Assembly (NCBI GenBank): GCA_934533075.1
Contig: CAKTBJ010000011.1
Span: forward strand, 5,069 to 69,068
Source: an uncultured Paracoccus sp.
GTDB lineage: Bacteria; Pseudomonadota; Alphaproteobacteria; Rhodobacterales; Rhodobacteraceae
Direction of reading: 5' to 3'
DNA: 64,000 nucleotides
In this document: positions 35,852 through 44,141 of the stretch, piece by piece
Position numbering within the stretch: the stretch's first letter is position 1
Layout: each line of letters begins with the position of its first letter
Notes under the pieces: generated by a model
What the model saw: only the letters and a program-made list of their open reading frames with translations
Told to the model about the DNA's origin: nothing
The model's database searches: none
Program-made: the position numbers and the translations under genes

Positions 35852-36517
35852 ATGATGAGCAAGGATAGCATGACAGGCGTCAGCCGACGCGGGTTCATGG
35901 CCGCCGCCGCCGGTGGCGTGACCGCCGGTCTGGCGCTGCCGGCCTTCGGCCAGCAGATCGACCCCTATACCGGCCAGATGCAGGTCCAGCAGGGCGCGGG
36001 CGGCGCCACCCCGGACGCCGGCGTGGTGCAATACGATGCCGAACAGGACGCGCGGCGCAACATCTCCAGCTTCCGCATGCATCAGGACTGGCGCGAGTTC
36101 TTTCCCAGCCTGACCAATGGCTGCATCCTGTGCGACTTCACGTCGCGCACCGTGACCTTCTGGGGCGAGGACGGCGTGACCTGGCGGGTCTATCCCTCGT
36201 CGATTCCGGTCTCGGACGACCTCAGCCGCCGCGGCCGGTCCGAGATCATCAAGAAGGTCGAAGGCCCCAGCTGGGCGCCGACCCCCTCGATGAAGGCCCG
36301 CAATCCCGACTGGCCGGATTTCGTGCCGCCCGGCCCGGACAATCCGATGGGCACGCATGCGCTCTGGCTCAGCTGGGAATATTACCGCATCCACGGCACC
36401 CATGACACGCGCAAGATCGGGCGCCGGTCCTCGAACGGCTGCGTGGGCCTCTACAACGAACACATCAAGGAGCTGTTCGGCCTGTCCAGGATCGGCACGC
36501 AGGTGCTGATCATCTGA
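35852..36517 (+). CDS. Tat-exported L,D-transpeptidase
   Basis: A 221-residue protein with a twin-arginine signal (VSRRGFMAAAAG, cleavage near AFGQQ) and a YkuD catalytic domain. The active site is HGTHDTRKIGRRSSNGCVGL, with Cys near residue 197. A middle segment LTNGCILCDFTSRTVTFWGE is characteristic of this Rhodobacterales/rhizobial subgroup. It should act on peptidoglycan in the periplasm; Tat export implies it folds before transport. The start at 35852 follows GAGGAGACG; ATG 35855 is adjacent. It is the second L,D-transpeptidase within 2 kb, yet clearly of another subfamily. Confidence 0.88.
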   Translation: MMSKDSMTGVSRRGFMAAAAGGVTAGLALPAFGQQIDPYTGQMQVQQGAGGATPDAGVVQYDAEQDARRNISSFRMHQDWREFFPSLTNGCILCDFTSRTVTFWGEDGVTWRVYPSSIPVSDDLSRRGRSEIIKKVEGPSWAPTPSMKARNPDWPDFVPPGPDNPMGTHALWLSWEYYRIHGTHDTRKIGRRSSNGCVGLYNEHIKELFGLSRIGTQVLII

Positions 36518-36540
36518 CCGGCACGCGGTTTCGGCGCGAA

Positions 36541-36560
36541 AAGGGGGCTGCGGCCCCCTT
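36541..36560 (-). terminator. Terminator between the L,D-transpeptidase gene and hemH
   Basis: AAGGGGGC (36541-36548), loop TGCG, GCCCCCTT (36553-36560), with AAAA on one side and CTTC on the other. It lies between converging genes and can serve both, best the minus-strand hemH. Confidence 0.6.
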
Positions 36561-36562
36561 CT

Positions 36563-37588
36563 TCATGTCCAGCCGGCGAGGTTGTCGGCGATCAGGTCGG
36601 TCAGCATGGCGATATGCAGGGGATCGTCGTTCAGGCAGGGAATATAGGTGAACCGCTGCCCGCCGGCCGCCTTGAAGGCGTCCTGGATCTCGCCCTGGAT
36701 TTCCTCCAGCGTCTCGATGCAGTCGGTGGCGAAGGCGGGCGAGATCACGGCGATGTCGGTGATCCCCTGCCGGGCCAGGTCCGCCACATGCTCGACCGTA
36801 TAGGGGCGCAGCCATTCCTCGCTGCCGAAGACCGACTGGAAGGTGGTGTCGATGCGGTCCGCCTCCCAGCCCAGCGCCGCGCGCAGCAGCCGCGTGGTCT
36901 TCCGGCATTGGCAATGATAGGGATCGCCCTCCTCAAGATAGCGTTTCGGCATGCCGTGATAGCTGGCGACCAGTTTCTGCGGCCGGTGCCCGTCCAGCCC
37001 GCGCGTGACGGAATCCGCCAGCGCCGCGATATAGTCGGGGCGGTCGAAATAGGCCGGCACCGTGCGCACCGAGGGCTGCCATTTCTGCTTCATCAGCGCG
37101 CGGAAAAGCTGGTCGTTGGCGGTGGCGGTGGTGGCGCCGGCATATTGCGGATAAAGCGGCAGGAACACGATGCGCCGGCAGCCGGCGGCGGTCATCTTCT
37201 CCAGCACCGATTGCGTCGAGGGATTGCCATAGCGCATGCAAAAATCGACCAGCACGTCATCCCCCCAGCGGGCGGCGCAGGCGGTTTGCAGCGCGGCGAT
37301 CTGGCGCTTGGTCAGCGTCAGCATCGGGCTTTCGTTGGCCTCCTCGTTCCAGATCAGCTTGTAATTGGCGCCCGAGGTGAAGGGGCGCTTGGTCAGGATG
37401 ATCCCCTGCAATATCGGCTGCCATTTCCACCACGGATAGTCGATCACCCGCTTGTCGGAGAGGAATTCGTTCAGATAGCGCCGCATCGACCAATAGTCGT
37501 AGCCGTCCGGCGTGCCGAGATTGGCGACCAGCACGCCGATGCGTTCGCGCGGCAGGGCGGGGTGGTTGGCGGGGGCGTGCTGGGTCAC
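36563..37588 (-). CDS. hemH: Ferrochelatase
   Basis: Inserts Fe2+ into protoporphyrin IX, the last step of protoheme synthesis. The 341-residue protein begins with VLVANLGTPDGYDYWSMRRY and has the catalytic His in SYHGMPKRYLEEGDPYHCQC and the conserved Glu region in SPAFATDCIETLEEI. Length is normal for proteobacteria. Its start codon overlaps the stop of the upstream NDUFAF5-like gene (ATGA), so the two are co-translated; a functional link with respiratory-complex assembly is possible but unproven. Confidence 0.96.
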   Translation of the reverse strand: MTQHAPANHPALPRERIGVLVANLGTPDGYDYWSMRRYLNEFLSDKRVIDYPWWKWQPILQGIILTKRPFTSGANYKLIWNEEANESPMLTLTKRQIAALQTACAARWGDDVLVDFCMRYGNPSTQSVLEKMTAAGCRRIVFLPLYPQYAGATTATANDQLFRALMKQKWQPSVRTVPAYFDRPDYIAALADSVTRGLDGHRPQKLVASYHGMPKRYLEEGDPYHCQCRKTTRLLRAALGWEADRIDTTFQSVFGSEEWLRPYTVEHVADLARQGITDIAVISPAFATDCIETLEEIQGEIQDAFKAAGGQRFTYIPCLNDDPLHIAMLTDLIADNLAGWT

Positions 37589-38409
37589 GGCGTGCTCCTG
37601 GCATTGAGGGCCGCGGCCAGCGACGTGCGGGCCGAGCCGGGGCGGAGGGGTTTTTGCTGGTTTTCCGACGGCGCCCAGCCGGTCAGGAAGATCAGGTCGA
37701 AACGGGCCAGAACCCGGCCCGGCGCATCCGGGTCGGGATTGGCGGCGGCGTAGATTTCCGCCGCGCGGGCAAGGACGGTGCGGCGTGTCGGGTGGCGCAG
37801 GCGGTCGGCCAAGGCATTGTTTTCGCCCATGTCCCGCAGGTCCCGCATCAGGTGCAGCGCGTCGCGATAGCTGGCCTGCTGGCTGACCAGATCGGCCACC
37901 GGCAGCGCCAGGCCGCCCCGCGCCAGCAGCCCGCCGAGGTCGCGGATCTCGGCCATCGGCAGCACGCGGGGCGAGGCACCGCCGCTGACCTCGGCCTCGG
38001 CCTGCATCAGCGCGGCGCGCAGCGGGGCGAGGGTCTCGCCGCCGGGCAGGGCGGCCAGGAACAGCCCGTCGGGGCGCAGGGCGCGGGCCGATTGCACGAT
38101 CTGGCCCACCGGGTCGTCGGCCCAGTGCAGCGACATGGCGTGAACGATCAGGTCATGCGCGCCGGGTTCGAGGTCCAGCCGGTCCTCGTCGGGCAGGATG
38201 CGGGCATCGGGGCGCAGGTCGGCCCAGAATTCCGGCCAGCCGGTGACGATGGCGGGATTCGTAAAGGTTCGGTTAACCTCTGCCAGCCTATCCTCGACTT
38301 CGAGGCGGGCGATTCGGTGCAGGAAATCGGCCGGTCGGGCGGACCGGCGGGCACGGGCACGATGCTGGCTCAGAGCCGCACGGTCGGTCAGGCGGCGCGG
38401 CGATGGCAT
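37585..38409 (-). CDS. NDUFAF5/BioC-like methyltransferase-fold protein
   Basis: A 274-residue protein resembling mitochondrial NDUFAF5, a complex I assembly factor that hydroxylates an arginine. Matching stretches are the FLHRIARLEVEDRL N-terminal part, SLHWADDPVGQI, LRPDGLFLAALPGGETLAPL, and RDLRDMGENNALADR. The usual SAM motif I (LDLGCG) is not present; the equivalent region reads NPAIVTGWPEFW. It is therefore either divergent in cofactor binding or has lost it. ATG 38409 is favoured; ATG 38424 would extend it and overlap comF on the opposite strand. It is coupled to hemH. Confidence 0.75.
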   Translation of the reverse strand: MPSPRRLTDRAALSQHRARARRSARPADFLHRIARLEVEDRLAEVNRTFTNPAIVTGWPEFWADLRPDARILPDEDRLDLEPGAHDLIVHAMSLHWADDPVGQIVQSARALRPDGLFLAALPGGETLAPLRAALMQAEAEVSGGASPRVLPMAEIRDLGGLLARGGLALPVADLVSQQASYRDALHLMRDLRDMGENNALADRLRHPTRRTVLARAAEIYAAANPDPDAPGRVLARFDLIFLTGWAPSENQQKPLRPGSARTSLAAALNARSTP

Positions 38410-38422
38410 GGAGGCGGGCGAC

Positions 38423-39169
38423 ATGATGGCGGACCCTAAGGCGCTTTCGCGACTATGGGAAGGTGCGATCGGGCTGGTCTATCCGGCGCAATGCCCCGGC
38501 TGCGGGGCCGCGGTCGGGCGGTTCGGCGCGCTGTGTCCCGCCTGCTGGGCCGAGGCGGAATTCGTCGGCGAAGGCGCCTGCGCGGGTTGCGGGGCGCCCA
38601 TGCCCGCCGGGCTGGAGGAGGGGGATCGCTGCGATGCCTGCGCCACCATGCCGCGGGTCTGGCAGGGGGCGCGGGCCGCCCTGGTCTATCGCGGCGCCGG
38701 GCGGCGGCTGGTGCTGGCCCTGAAGCATGGCGACCGCGCCGATCTGGTCCCGGTGCTGGGCGGCTGGCTGGCCGAGGCGGCGGCGCCCCTGGTCGTGCCG
38801 GGCATGGTGGTGGTGCCGGTGCCGCTGCATCCGCGCCGGCTGCTGCGCCGGCGCTATAACCAGGCGGGGCTGCTGGCCGGGGTGGTGGCGCGGGCGCACG
38901 GGCTGGCCCTGCTGCCGGGCGGGCTGGCGCGGCGGCGGCATACGCCGATGCAGGGGCATGGTTCTCTGGCCGAGCGATTCGACAACCTGCGCGGGGCGAT
39001 GGCGGTGCCGGCGCGGCGGGCGGCGAGGGTGAGGGGGCGGCCGGTGCTGCTGGTCGATGACGTGATGGCCTCGGGCGCGACGCTTTCCGTGGCCGCGGAG
39101 GCGGTGCTGGAGGCGGGCGCGGCCTCGGTTTCGGTGGCGGTGCTGGCGCGGGCGGTGCGGGATGCCTAG
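38423..39169 (+). CDS. comF: ComF-family phosphoribosyltransferase-like protein
   Basis: A 248-residue ComF/GntX-type protein. The N-terminal double zinc-finger region has CPGCGAAVGRFGALCPACW, CAGCGAPM and CDACATM. The C-terminal phosphoribosyltransferase fold shows RRRYNQAGLLA and the PRPP loop PVLLVDDVMASGATL. In other bacteria ComF takes part in DNA uptake during competence; its biochemical role is unsettled. ATG 38423 follows GGAGG. It diverges from the NDUFAF5-like gene with almost no gap and is followed by grxC after 44 bp, a conserved alphaproteobacterial arrangement. Confidence 0.9.
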   Translation: MMADPKALSRLWEGAIGLVYPAQCPGCGAAVGRFGALCPACWAEAEFVGEGACAGCGAPMPAGLEEGDRCDACATMPRVWQGARAALVYRGAGRRLVLALKHGDRADLVPVLGGWLAEAAAPLVVPGMVVVPVPLHPRRLLRRRYNQAGLLAGVVARAHGLALLPGGLARRRHTPMQGHGSLAERFDNLRGAMAVPARRAARVRGRPVLLVDDVMASGATLSVAAEAVLEAGAASVSVAVLARAVRDA

Positions 39170-39213
39170 ATTGGGGCGCGCACCCCCAGTCCAGACGCGA
39201 AAGGAACGCCGGA

Positions 39214-39471
39214 ATGCCGAAGATCGAGGTCTATGCGACCGCCACCTGCCCCTATTGCCACCGCGCGCGGGCGCTGCTGGAGAAGAAGGGCGTCGGCTAT
39301 GAGCTGATCGACGTGGGCGCCGCGCCCGAGCGCCGGGCCGAGATGGCGGCCCGCGCCGAGGGCCGCCGCACCGTTCCGCAGATCTTCATCGACGGCGAGG
39401 GCATCGGCGGCAGCGACGACCTGGCCGCGCTGGACCGCGCCGGCAGGCTGGACGCGATGCTGGGGCTTTGA
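39214..39471 (+). CDS. grxC: Glutaredoxin 3
   Basis: An 85-residue dithiol glutaredoxin. The active site is Cys12-Pro-Tyr-Cys15; TVPQIFIDG with the cis-Pro and GGSDDLAAL with glutathione-binding residues follow. It reduces disulfides and glutathionylated proteins with glutathione in the cytosol. It probably shares a transcript with comF, 44 bp upstream. The start has a good GAAAGGAACG ribosome site. Confidence 0.95.
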   Translation: MPKIEVYATATCPYCHRARALLEKKGVGYELIDVGAAPERRAEMAARAEGRRTVPQIFIDGEGIGGSDDLAALDRAGRLDAMLGL

Positions 39472-39508
39472 CGGGCGCGGGGGGGGGTGCCGGGGCGCGT
39501 CCGGGAAC

Positions 39509-39528
39509 GGTGCGTGTAAACACGCACC
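39509..39528. repeat. GGTGCGTGT palindrome, copy 4
   Basis: GGTGCGTGT-AA-ACACGCACC followed by CTAC. A degenerate GGCGTGT-TTG-CACGCACC lies 24 bp on. Confidence 0.8.
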
Positions 39529-39659
39529 CTACATCCGGTGGGGTTTGCAGCGGGCGTGTTTGCACGCACCGTCTGGAATGCGCTCGGACAACAAGGCGGG
39601 GGTGGTCGGTTTGCGGGCTGCGCGCACCGCCGGGGGTACTCCCCCGCGGCGCCTATGGT

Positions 39660-39717
39660 CCGACTTGCCCACCCAATCCGACTCCCGGGGTCTCCGGGTG
39701 TGGATAAGTCTGCGTGG
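39660..39717 (+). repeat. Inverted-repeat intergenic element, copy D, with a consensus DnaA box
   Basis: Diverged, shorter copy of the element at 16409. Its right arm contains TGTGGATAA (39699-39707), a perfect match to the DnaA box TTATCCACA on the minus strand. The inner C-run is changed to CCCAATCC. Confidence 0.8.
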
Positions 39718-39869
39718 TCGCGGGGCATGAGGATTGCCCGCAATGCCCGACGACATATCCGCCCTGCATCAGGGTCGGCCGTCGTGACATGGCAACCTAA
39801 GGGGACTGCCCGCGCCTATCATCCCCGGCGGGGTGCGGTGTCTTTCGATCCACAACGCCGCGTGGGCTG

Positions 39870-39929
39870 CCCGACTTACCCACCCCCTCCGACTCCTGGG
39901 GGTCTCCGGGCGTGGATAAGTCTGCGTGG
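39870..39929 (+). repeat. Inverted-repeat intergenic element, copy E
   Basis: A 60 bp copy of the 16409 element in direct orientation to copy D, 210 bp away. The central loop is two bases shorter than in copy A. It ends about 12 bp before the stop codon of ubiG, so it may lie in the ubiG 3' untranslated region. Confidence 0.85.
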
Positions 39930-39941
39930 TCGCGGGGCGGA

Positions 39942-40685
39942 TTATCCCGCCTTCGTCGCCGTCGCGATATAGTTGCATCCCAGATCGCGCGTCGACAGCG
40001 ACCACGACCAGCCCAACGGGTCGAAGACCATGCCGCGATGGTCGCGCGGGGTCAGGCCGGCCTGTTCCAGCATGGCGTCCAGCTCGGCGGGGGTGATGAA
40101 GCGGCGCCAGTCATGGGTGCCCCTGGGCAGCCAGCGCATCACCCATTCCGCCCCCACGATGCCCAGCGCAAAGCTTTTCGCCGTGCGGTTCAGCGTGCTG
40201 GCCACCACCGCGCCGTCCGGCCGCGTCAATTGCGCGCAGGTGGCCAGGAAGGCGGCCGGATCGGCGACATGCTCGACGATCTCCAGCGCCATCACCGCGT
40301 CGAACACCTCGCCCCCGGCGGCCAGGGCCTCGGCCGTGGTCTCGCGATAGTCGATCGCCAGCCCCGCCTGCGCCGCATGCAGCGCGGCCACGCGGATATT
40401 GCCGCCCGCCGCATCCGCGCCCACCACATCGGCGCCCAGCCGGGCCAGAGGCTCGGCCATCAGCCCGCCGCCGCATCCGATGTCCAGCACCCGCAGCCCC
40501 TGCAAGGGCCGGGGCGCGCGCAGGTCGCGGTCGAACTGGGCCGCCAGCCGTTCGGTGACGTAGTCCAGCCGCACCGGGTTCAGCATGTGCAGGGGCTTGA
40601 ACTTGCCGGCAGGGTCCCACCACTCGGCCGCCATCGCCTCGAATTTCGCCACCTCGGCGGGGTCGATACTGGTCTGTTCGCGCAT
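39942..40685 (-). CDS. ubiG: Ubiquinone biosynthesis O-methyltransferase
   Basis: UbiG carries out both O-methylation steps in ubiquinone synthesis. The 247-residue protein has the family N-terminus [19 protein letters not shown] and [16 protein letters not shown], the SAM motif [30 protein letters not shown], and [19 protein letters not shown] 40685 was chosen because AAGGCA precedes it and [12 protein letters not shown] matches family starts. It diverges from pip with 56 bp between start codons. Confidence 0.95.
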   Translation of the reverse strand: MREQTSIDPAEVAKFEAMAAEWWDPAGKFKPLHMLNPVRLDYVTERLAAQFDRDLRAPRPLQGLRVLDIGCGGGLMAEPLARLGADVVGADAAGGNIRVAALHAAQAGLAIDYRETTAEALAAGGEVFDAVMALEIVEHVADPAAFLATCAQLTRPDGAVVASTLNRTAKSFALGIVGAEWVMRWLPRGTHDWRRFITPAELDAMLEQAGLTPRDHRGMVFDPLGWSWSLSTRDLGCNYIATATKAG

Positions 40686-40705
40686 TGCCTTCACCCAAGC
40701 CGGCC

Positions 40706-40735
40706 CTTTCGGTGCCGATCGTCCCCCCCTATAAC
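40706..40735 (+). promoter_or_regulatory. Possible promoter of pip giving a leaderless transcript
   Basis: TATAAC (40730-40735) ends 6 bp before the pip ATG at 40742; the -35 region (CTTTCG, about 40706-40711) is weak. No ribosome site is present between them, so the mRNA may start at or next to the ATG. Confidence 0.4.
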
Positions 40736-40741
40736 CCAAGC

Positions 40742-41719
40742 ATGGACCTGACGGCAGAGCAAATCCGAAACGGGGGCATGTGGCCGGCGGTCGAGCCGTT
40801 CGACCGCCGCATGCTGGACCGCGACGGCACCCACCGGCTTTACGTCGAGCAATGCGGCAATCCGCGCGGCCGGCCGGTGATCGTGCTGCATGGCGGGCCG
40901 GGGGGCGGGTGCAGCCCGTTCATGCGCCGCTTCTTCGATCCGCGCCACTGGCGGGTGGTGCTGTTCGATCAAAGGGGCTGCGGGCGTTCGACCCCGCATG
41001 CCTTGGTCGAGGCCAATACCACGCAGGACCTGATCGGCGACATCGAGGCGATCCGGGCGGCGCTGGACCTCGGCCCGGTGACGCTGTTCGGCGGCAGCTG
41101 GGGGGCGACGCTGGCGCTGGCCCATGCGCAGGCGCAGCCCGATGCGGTCGAGGCGCTGGTGCTGCGCGGCGTGTTCCTGGCCCGGCGCGCCGATGTGGAC
41201 TGGTTCTATGGCGGCGGTGCGGCGCGGTTCTTTCCCGACCTCTGGGCCGGGTTCTGCGCCCCGATCCCGCCCGAGGAGCGCCACGACATGGTGGCCGCCT
41301 ATCACCGCCGGCTGTTCAGCGGCGACCGCGCGCAGGAGATGGCCCATGCCCGCATCTGGACGCATTGGGAGAATGCGCTGTCCGGCCTGCATGCGCCGCT
41401 GGGCGACAGCGGCGGCGCGCCGGACCACGCCCATGCCTTCGCCCGGCTGGAATGCCATTACTTCCGCAACGGCTGCTTTCTGGACGAGGACCAGCTTCTG
41501 CGCGACCTGCCGCGCATCGCGCATCTGCCGGCGGTGATCGTCCACGGCAGGCAGGACGTGATCTGTCCGCCCGCCGCCGGCTTCGCGCTGGCCGAACACT
41601 GGCCGGCCGCGCAGTTGCGCCTGGTCGCCGGGGCCGGCCATGCCATGTCCGAGCCGGCCATCGCCGCCGAATTGCTGCGCGCCGTGCAATCTCTTGCAAT
41701 CCCGGTCGAGTCGCGCTAG
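40742..41719 (+). CDS. pip: Prolyl aminopeptidase
   Basis: Removes N-terminal proline from peptides in the cytosol. The 325-residue alpha/beta hydrolase (S33 family) has HGGPGGG (oxyanion region), [12 protein letters not shown], nucleophile Ser119 in GGSWGA, the acid in [10 protein letters not shown], and His in GAGHAMSEP. The elbow reads GGSWGA where GGSWGS is more usual; a small change that should not matter. The only sensible start is ATG 40742, which lacks a Shine-Dalgarno sequence (the preceding bases are CCCCCCTATAACCCAAGC). Confidence 0.94.
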   Translation: MDLTAEQIRNGGMWPAVEPFDRRMLDRDGTHRLYVEQCGNPRGRPVIVLHGGPGGGCSPFMRRFFDPRHWRVVLFDQRGCGRSTPHALVEANTTQDLIGDIEAIRAALDLGPVTLFGGSWGATLALAHAQAQPDAVEALVLRGVFLARRADVDWFYGGGAARFFPDLWAGFCAPIPPEERHDMVAAYHRRLFSGDRAQEMAHARIWTHWENALSGLHAPLGDSGGAPDHAHAFARLECHYFRNGCFLDEDQLLRDLPRIAHLPAVIVHGRQDVICPPAAGFALAEHWPAAQLRLVAGAGHAMSEPAIAAELLRAVQSLAIPVESR

Positions 41720-41773
41720 ATGCTTGACCAACAGCGGCGCGGGCCTCCACAACCCGCCCAACCGGATCACCTT

Positions 41774-41803
41774 GCGGGCCGCCACGGCCCGCTTTGCGTT
41801 TTT
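41774..41803 (+). terminator. Terminator-like hairpin between pip and rimP
   Basis: GCGGGCC (41774-41780), loop GCCAC, GGCCCGC (41786-41792), then TTTGCGTTTTT. It ends 12 bp before the rimP start. It either terminates pip transcription or acts as an attenuator in the rimP-nusA leader. A second GCGGGCC at 41739-41745 could pair with the right arm instead. Confidence 0.7.
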
Positions 41804-41814
41804 GGGGATGGAAC

Positions 41815-42450
41815 ATGTCCACCGGCACCGCCGACCCGCACGAGACCGACCTGATCGCCCGCACGGCCATCGACCGCCGGCTGGCCGAGATCGTGCGCCC
41901 GGTGATCGAGGGCCTCGGTTTCGAGCTGGTGCGCCTGCGCCTTCAGGGTGGCAAGACCGCCACCCTCCAGATCATGGCCGACCGGCCCGAGGGCGGCATC
42001 ACCGTCGACGACTGCGCCGATATTTCCACCGCCGTCAGCGCGGTCATGGATGTCGAGGACCCGCTGGAGGACCCCTATCACCTGGAGGTCTCCAGCCCCG
42101 GCATCGACCGCCCGCTGACCCGGCTGAAGGATTTCGCCACCTTCGAGGGCTACGAGGCGAGGCTGGAGACCAGCCAGCCCATCGACGGCCGCAAGCGGTT
42201 CAAGGGCGAGCTGGCCGGCGTCGAGGGCGACGAGGTGCTGGTCAATCTCGACATCGGCGGCCAGGTCCAGACCGTGGGGCTGCATTTCGACTGGCTGTCG
42301 GATGCGAAACTGGTGCTGACGGATGAGCTGATCGCCCTGATGCTGAAGGCGCGCAAGGAGGGCGGGGCGCCCGACCTCGACGAGGCCGCCTTCGACGAGA
42401 TCGAGACCGAAAACGACGACAGCGGCGATGATGCCGCCCGCAAGGAGTGA
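41815..42450 (+). CDS. rimP: Ribosome maturation factor
   Basis: RimP is needed for maturation of the 30S subunit. The 211-residue protein has [20 protein letters not shown], the [15 protein letters not shown] helix region, and [20 protein letters not shown], all diagnostic. A ~25-residue acidic tail follows the C-terminal SH3-like domain. Start ATG 41815 follows GGGGATGGAAC. It leads the rimP-nusA-ylxR-infB operon with a 3 bp gap to nusA. Confidence 0.96.
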   Translation: MSTGTADPHETDLIARTAIDRRLAEIVRPVIEGLGFELVRLRLQGGKTATLQIMADRPEGGITVDDCADISTAVSAVMDVEDPLEDPYHLEVSSPGIDRPLTRLKDFATFEGYEARLETSQPIDGRKRFKGELAGVEGDEVLVNLDIGGQVQTVGLHFDWLSDAKLVLTDELIALMLKARKEGGAPDLDEAAFDEIETENDDSGDDAARKE

Positions 42451-42453
42451 CAG

Positions 42454-44124
42454 ATGGCCATCACCTCTGCCAATCAGCTTGAGCTGTTGCAGACCGCCGA
42501 GGCGGTCGCGCGCGAGAAGATGATCGACCCCGATCTGGTGATCGAGGCGATGGAGGACAGCCTCGCCCGCGCGGCAAAGTCCCGCTATGGCGCCGACATG
42601 GACATCCGGGTGCGCATCGACCGCAAGACCGGCAACGCCACCTTCACCCGCGTGCGCACCGTGACCGAGGAGGAGCTGGTCGAGAACCACCAGGCCCAGT
42701 TCAGCCCCCGCGACGCCCGCCCCTATTTCGAGCCGACCCTGCCCGGCAATCACTGGCTGCGCGATGGTGCGCCGGTCACGGATTTCGCCGGCGGCCCGCA
42801 GATCGGCGACGTGTTTTCCGAACAGGTGCCCCCGGTCGAGCTGGGCCGCATCGCCGCGCAATCCGCCAAGCAGGTGATCCTGCAACGGGTCCGCGAGGCC
42901 GAGCGCGACCGCCAGTATGAGGAATTCAAGGACCGCGCCGGCACCATCATCAACGGCATCGTCAAGCGCGAGGAATACGGCAACATCATCGTCGATGTGG
43001 GCCGTGGCGAGGCGATCCTGCGCCGCAACGAAAAGATCGGCCGCGAATCCTATCGCCCCAACGACCGCATCCGCGCCTATGTCAAGGACGTGCGCCGCGA
43101 GGCGCGCGGCCCGCAGATATTCCTGTCGCGCACCGATCCGCAATTCATGGCCGAGCTGTTCAAGATGGAGGTGCCGGAAATCTATGACGGCATCATCGAG
43201 ATCAAGGCCGTGGCCCGCGATCCCGGCTCGCGCGCCAAGATCGCCGTGATTTCCTATGACAACTCCATCGACCCGGTGGGCGCCTGCGTCGGCATGCGCG
43301 GCAGCCGCGTGCAGGCCGTCGTGGGCGAGTTGCAGGGCGAAAAGATCGACATCATCCCGTGGAACGAGGATCAGGCCACCTTCCTTGTCAACGCCCTGCA
43401 ACCGGCCGAGGTCAGCAAGGTCGTCTTCGACGAGGACGCGCCCCGCATCGAGGTCGTGGTGCCCGAGGAGCAGCTTTCGCTGGCCATCGGCCGGCGCGGC
43501 CAGAACGTGCGGCTGGCCAGCCAGCTGACGGGTCTGGATATCGACATCCTCACCGAGGAGGAGGAATCCAAGCGTCGTCAGGCCGAGTTCAACGCCCGCA
43601 CGCAACTGTTCATGCAGACGCTGGACCTGGACGAGTTCTTCGCCCAGCTTCTGGTGGCCGAGGGCTTTGCAAATCTGGACGAGATTGCCTATGTGGAGCT
43701 GGACGAGCTTCTGGGCATCGAGGGCGTGGACGAATCCACCGCGCAGGAATTGCAGGCCCGTGCCCGCGACTATCTGGAGGCCCAGGCCAATGCCGCGCTG
43801 GAAAACGCCCGCGCGCTGGGCGCCGAGGACAGCCTGATCCATTTCGAGGGGCTGACCCCGCAGATGGTCGAGGCGCTGGCCAAGGACGACGTGAAGTCGC
43901 TGGAGGATTTCGCCACCTGCGCCGACTGGGAACTGGCCGGCGGCTGGACCACCCAGAACGGCCAGCGCGTCAAGGATGACGGGGTGCTGGAACCGTTCGG
44001 CGTCTCGCTGGAGGATGCGCAGCACATGGTGATGACCGCGCGCGTCATGCTGGGCTGGGTCGATCCGACCGAGCTGCTGGACGAGCCGGACGCCGAGGAA
44101 GAAACCGGGGAGGCCGGGGCCTGA
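42454..44124 (+). CDS. nusA: Transcription termination/antitermination factor NusA
   Basis: NusA binds RNA polymerase and nascent RNA, affecting pausing, termination and antitermination. The 556-residue protein has the RNAP-binding N-terminal domain (1-130) and an S1 domain (about 150-220, [20 protein letters not shown]). Two KH domains follow ([18 protein letters not shown] near 280 and [16 protein letters not shown] near 346), then C-terminal acidic/HhH repeats (about 390-535, with [16 protein letters not shown] and [20 protein letters not shown]). It sits in the conserved rimP-nusA-infB operon. Confidence 0.97.
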   Translation: MAITSANQLELLQTAEAVAREKMIDPDLVIEAMEDSLARAAKSRYGADMDIRVRIDRKTGNATFTRVRTVTEEELVENHQAQFSPRDARPYFEPTLPGNHWLRDGAPVTDFAGGPQIGDVFSEQVPPVELGRIAAQSAKQVILQRVREAERDRQYEEFKDRAGTIINGIVKREEYGNIIVDVGRGEAILRRNEKIGRESYRPNDRIRAYVKDVRREARGPQIFLSRTDPQFMAELFKMEVPEIYDGIIEIKAVARDPGSRAKIAVISYDNSIDPVGACVGMRGSRVQAVVGELQGEKIDIIPWNEDQATFLVNALQPAEVSKVVFDEDAPRIEVVVPEEQLSLAIGRRGQNVRLASQLTGLDIDILTEEEESKRRQAEFNARTQLFMQTLDLDEFFAQLLVAEGFANLDEIAYVELDELLGIEGVDESTAQELQARARDYLEAQANAALENARALGAEDSLIHFEGLTPQMVEALAKDDVKSLEDFATCADWELAGGWTTQNGQRVKDDGVLEPFGVSLEDAQHMVMTARVMLGWVDPTELLDEPDAEEETGEAGA

Positions 44125-44141
44125 ACAGCCCCGCAAGCGAC

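Larger units (their letters stand above)
39472..39941. other. 470 bp repeat-rich intergenic region
   Basis: No gene. It contains one clear GTGCGTGT palindrome (39509-39528), a degenerate relative (39553-39570), and two direct copies of the DnaA-box-like element (39660 and 39870). The sequence between them (39730-39865) shows nothing recognisable. Confidence 0.7.

Noticed and set aside
23414..39929. The spaced palindromic repeats considered as a CRISPR array.
   Set aside because: Copies are kilobases apart with no regular spacers and no cas genes.
41767..44136. A 789-codon minus-strand open frame opposite rimP and nusA.
   Set aside because: Leu/His/Gly-rich antisense shadow; nusA domains on the plus strand are unambiguous.
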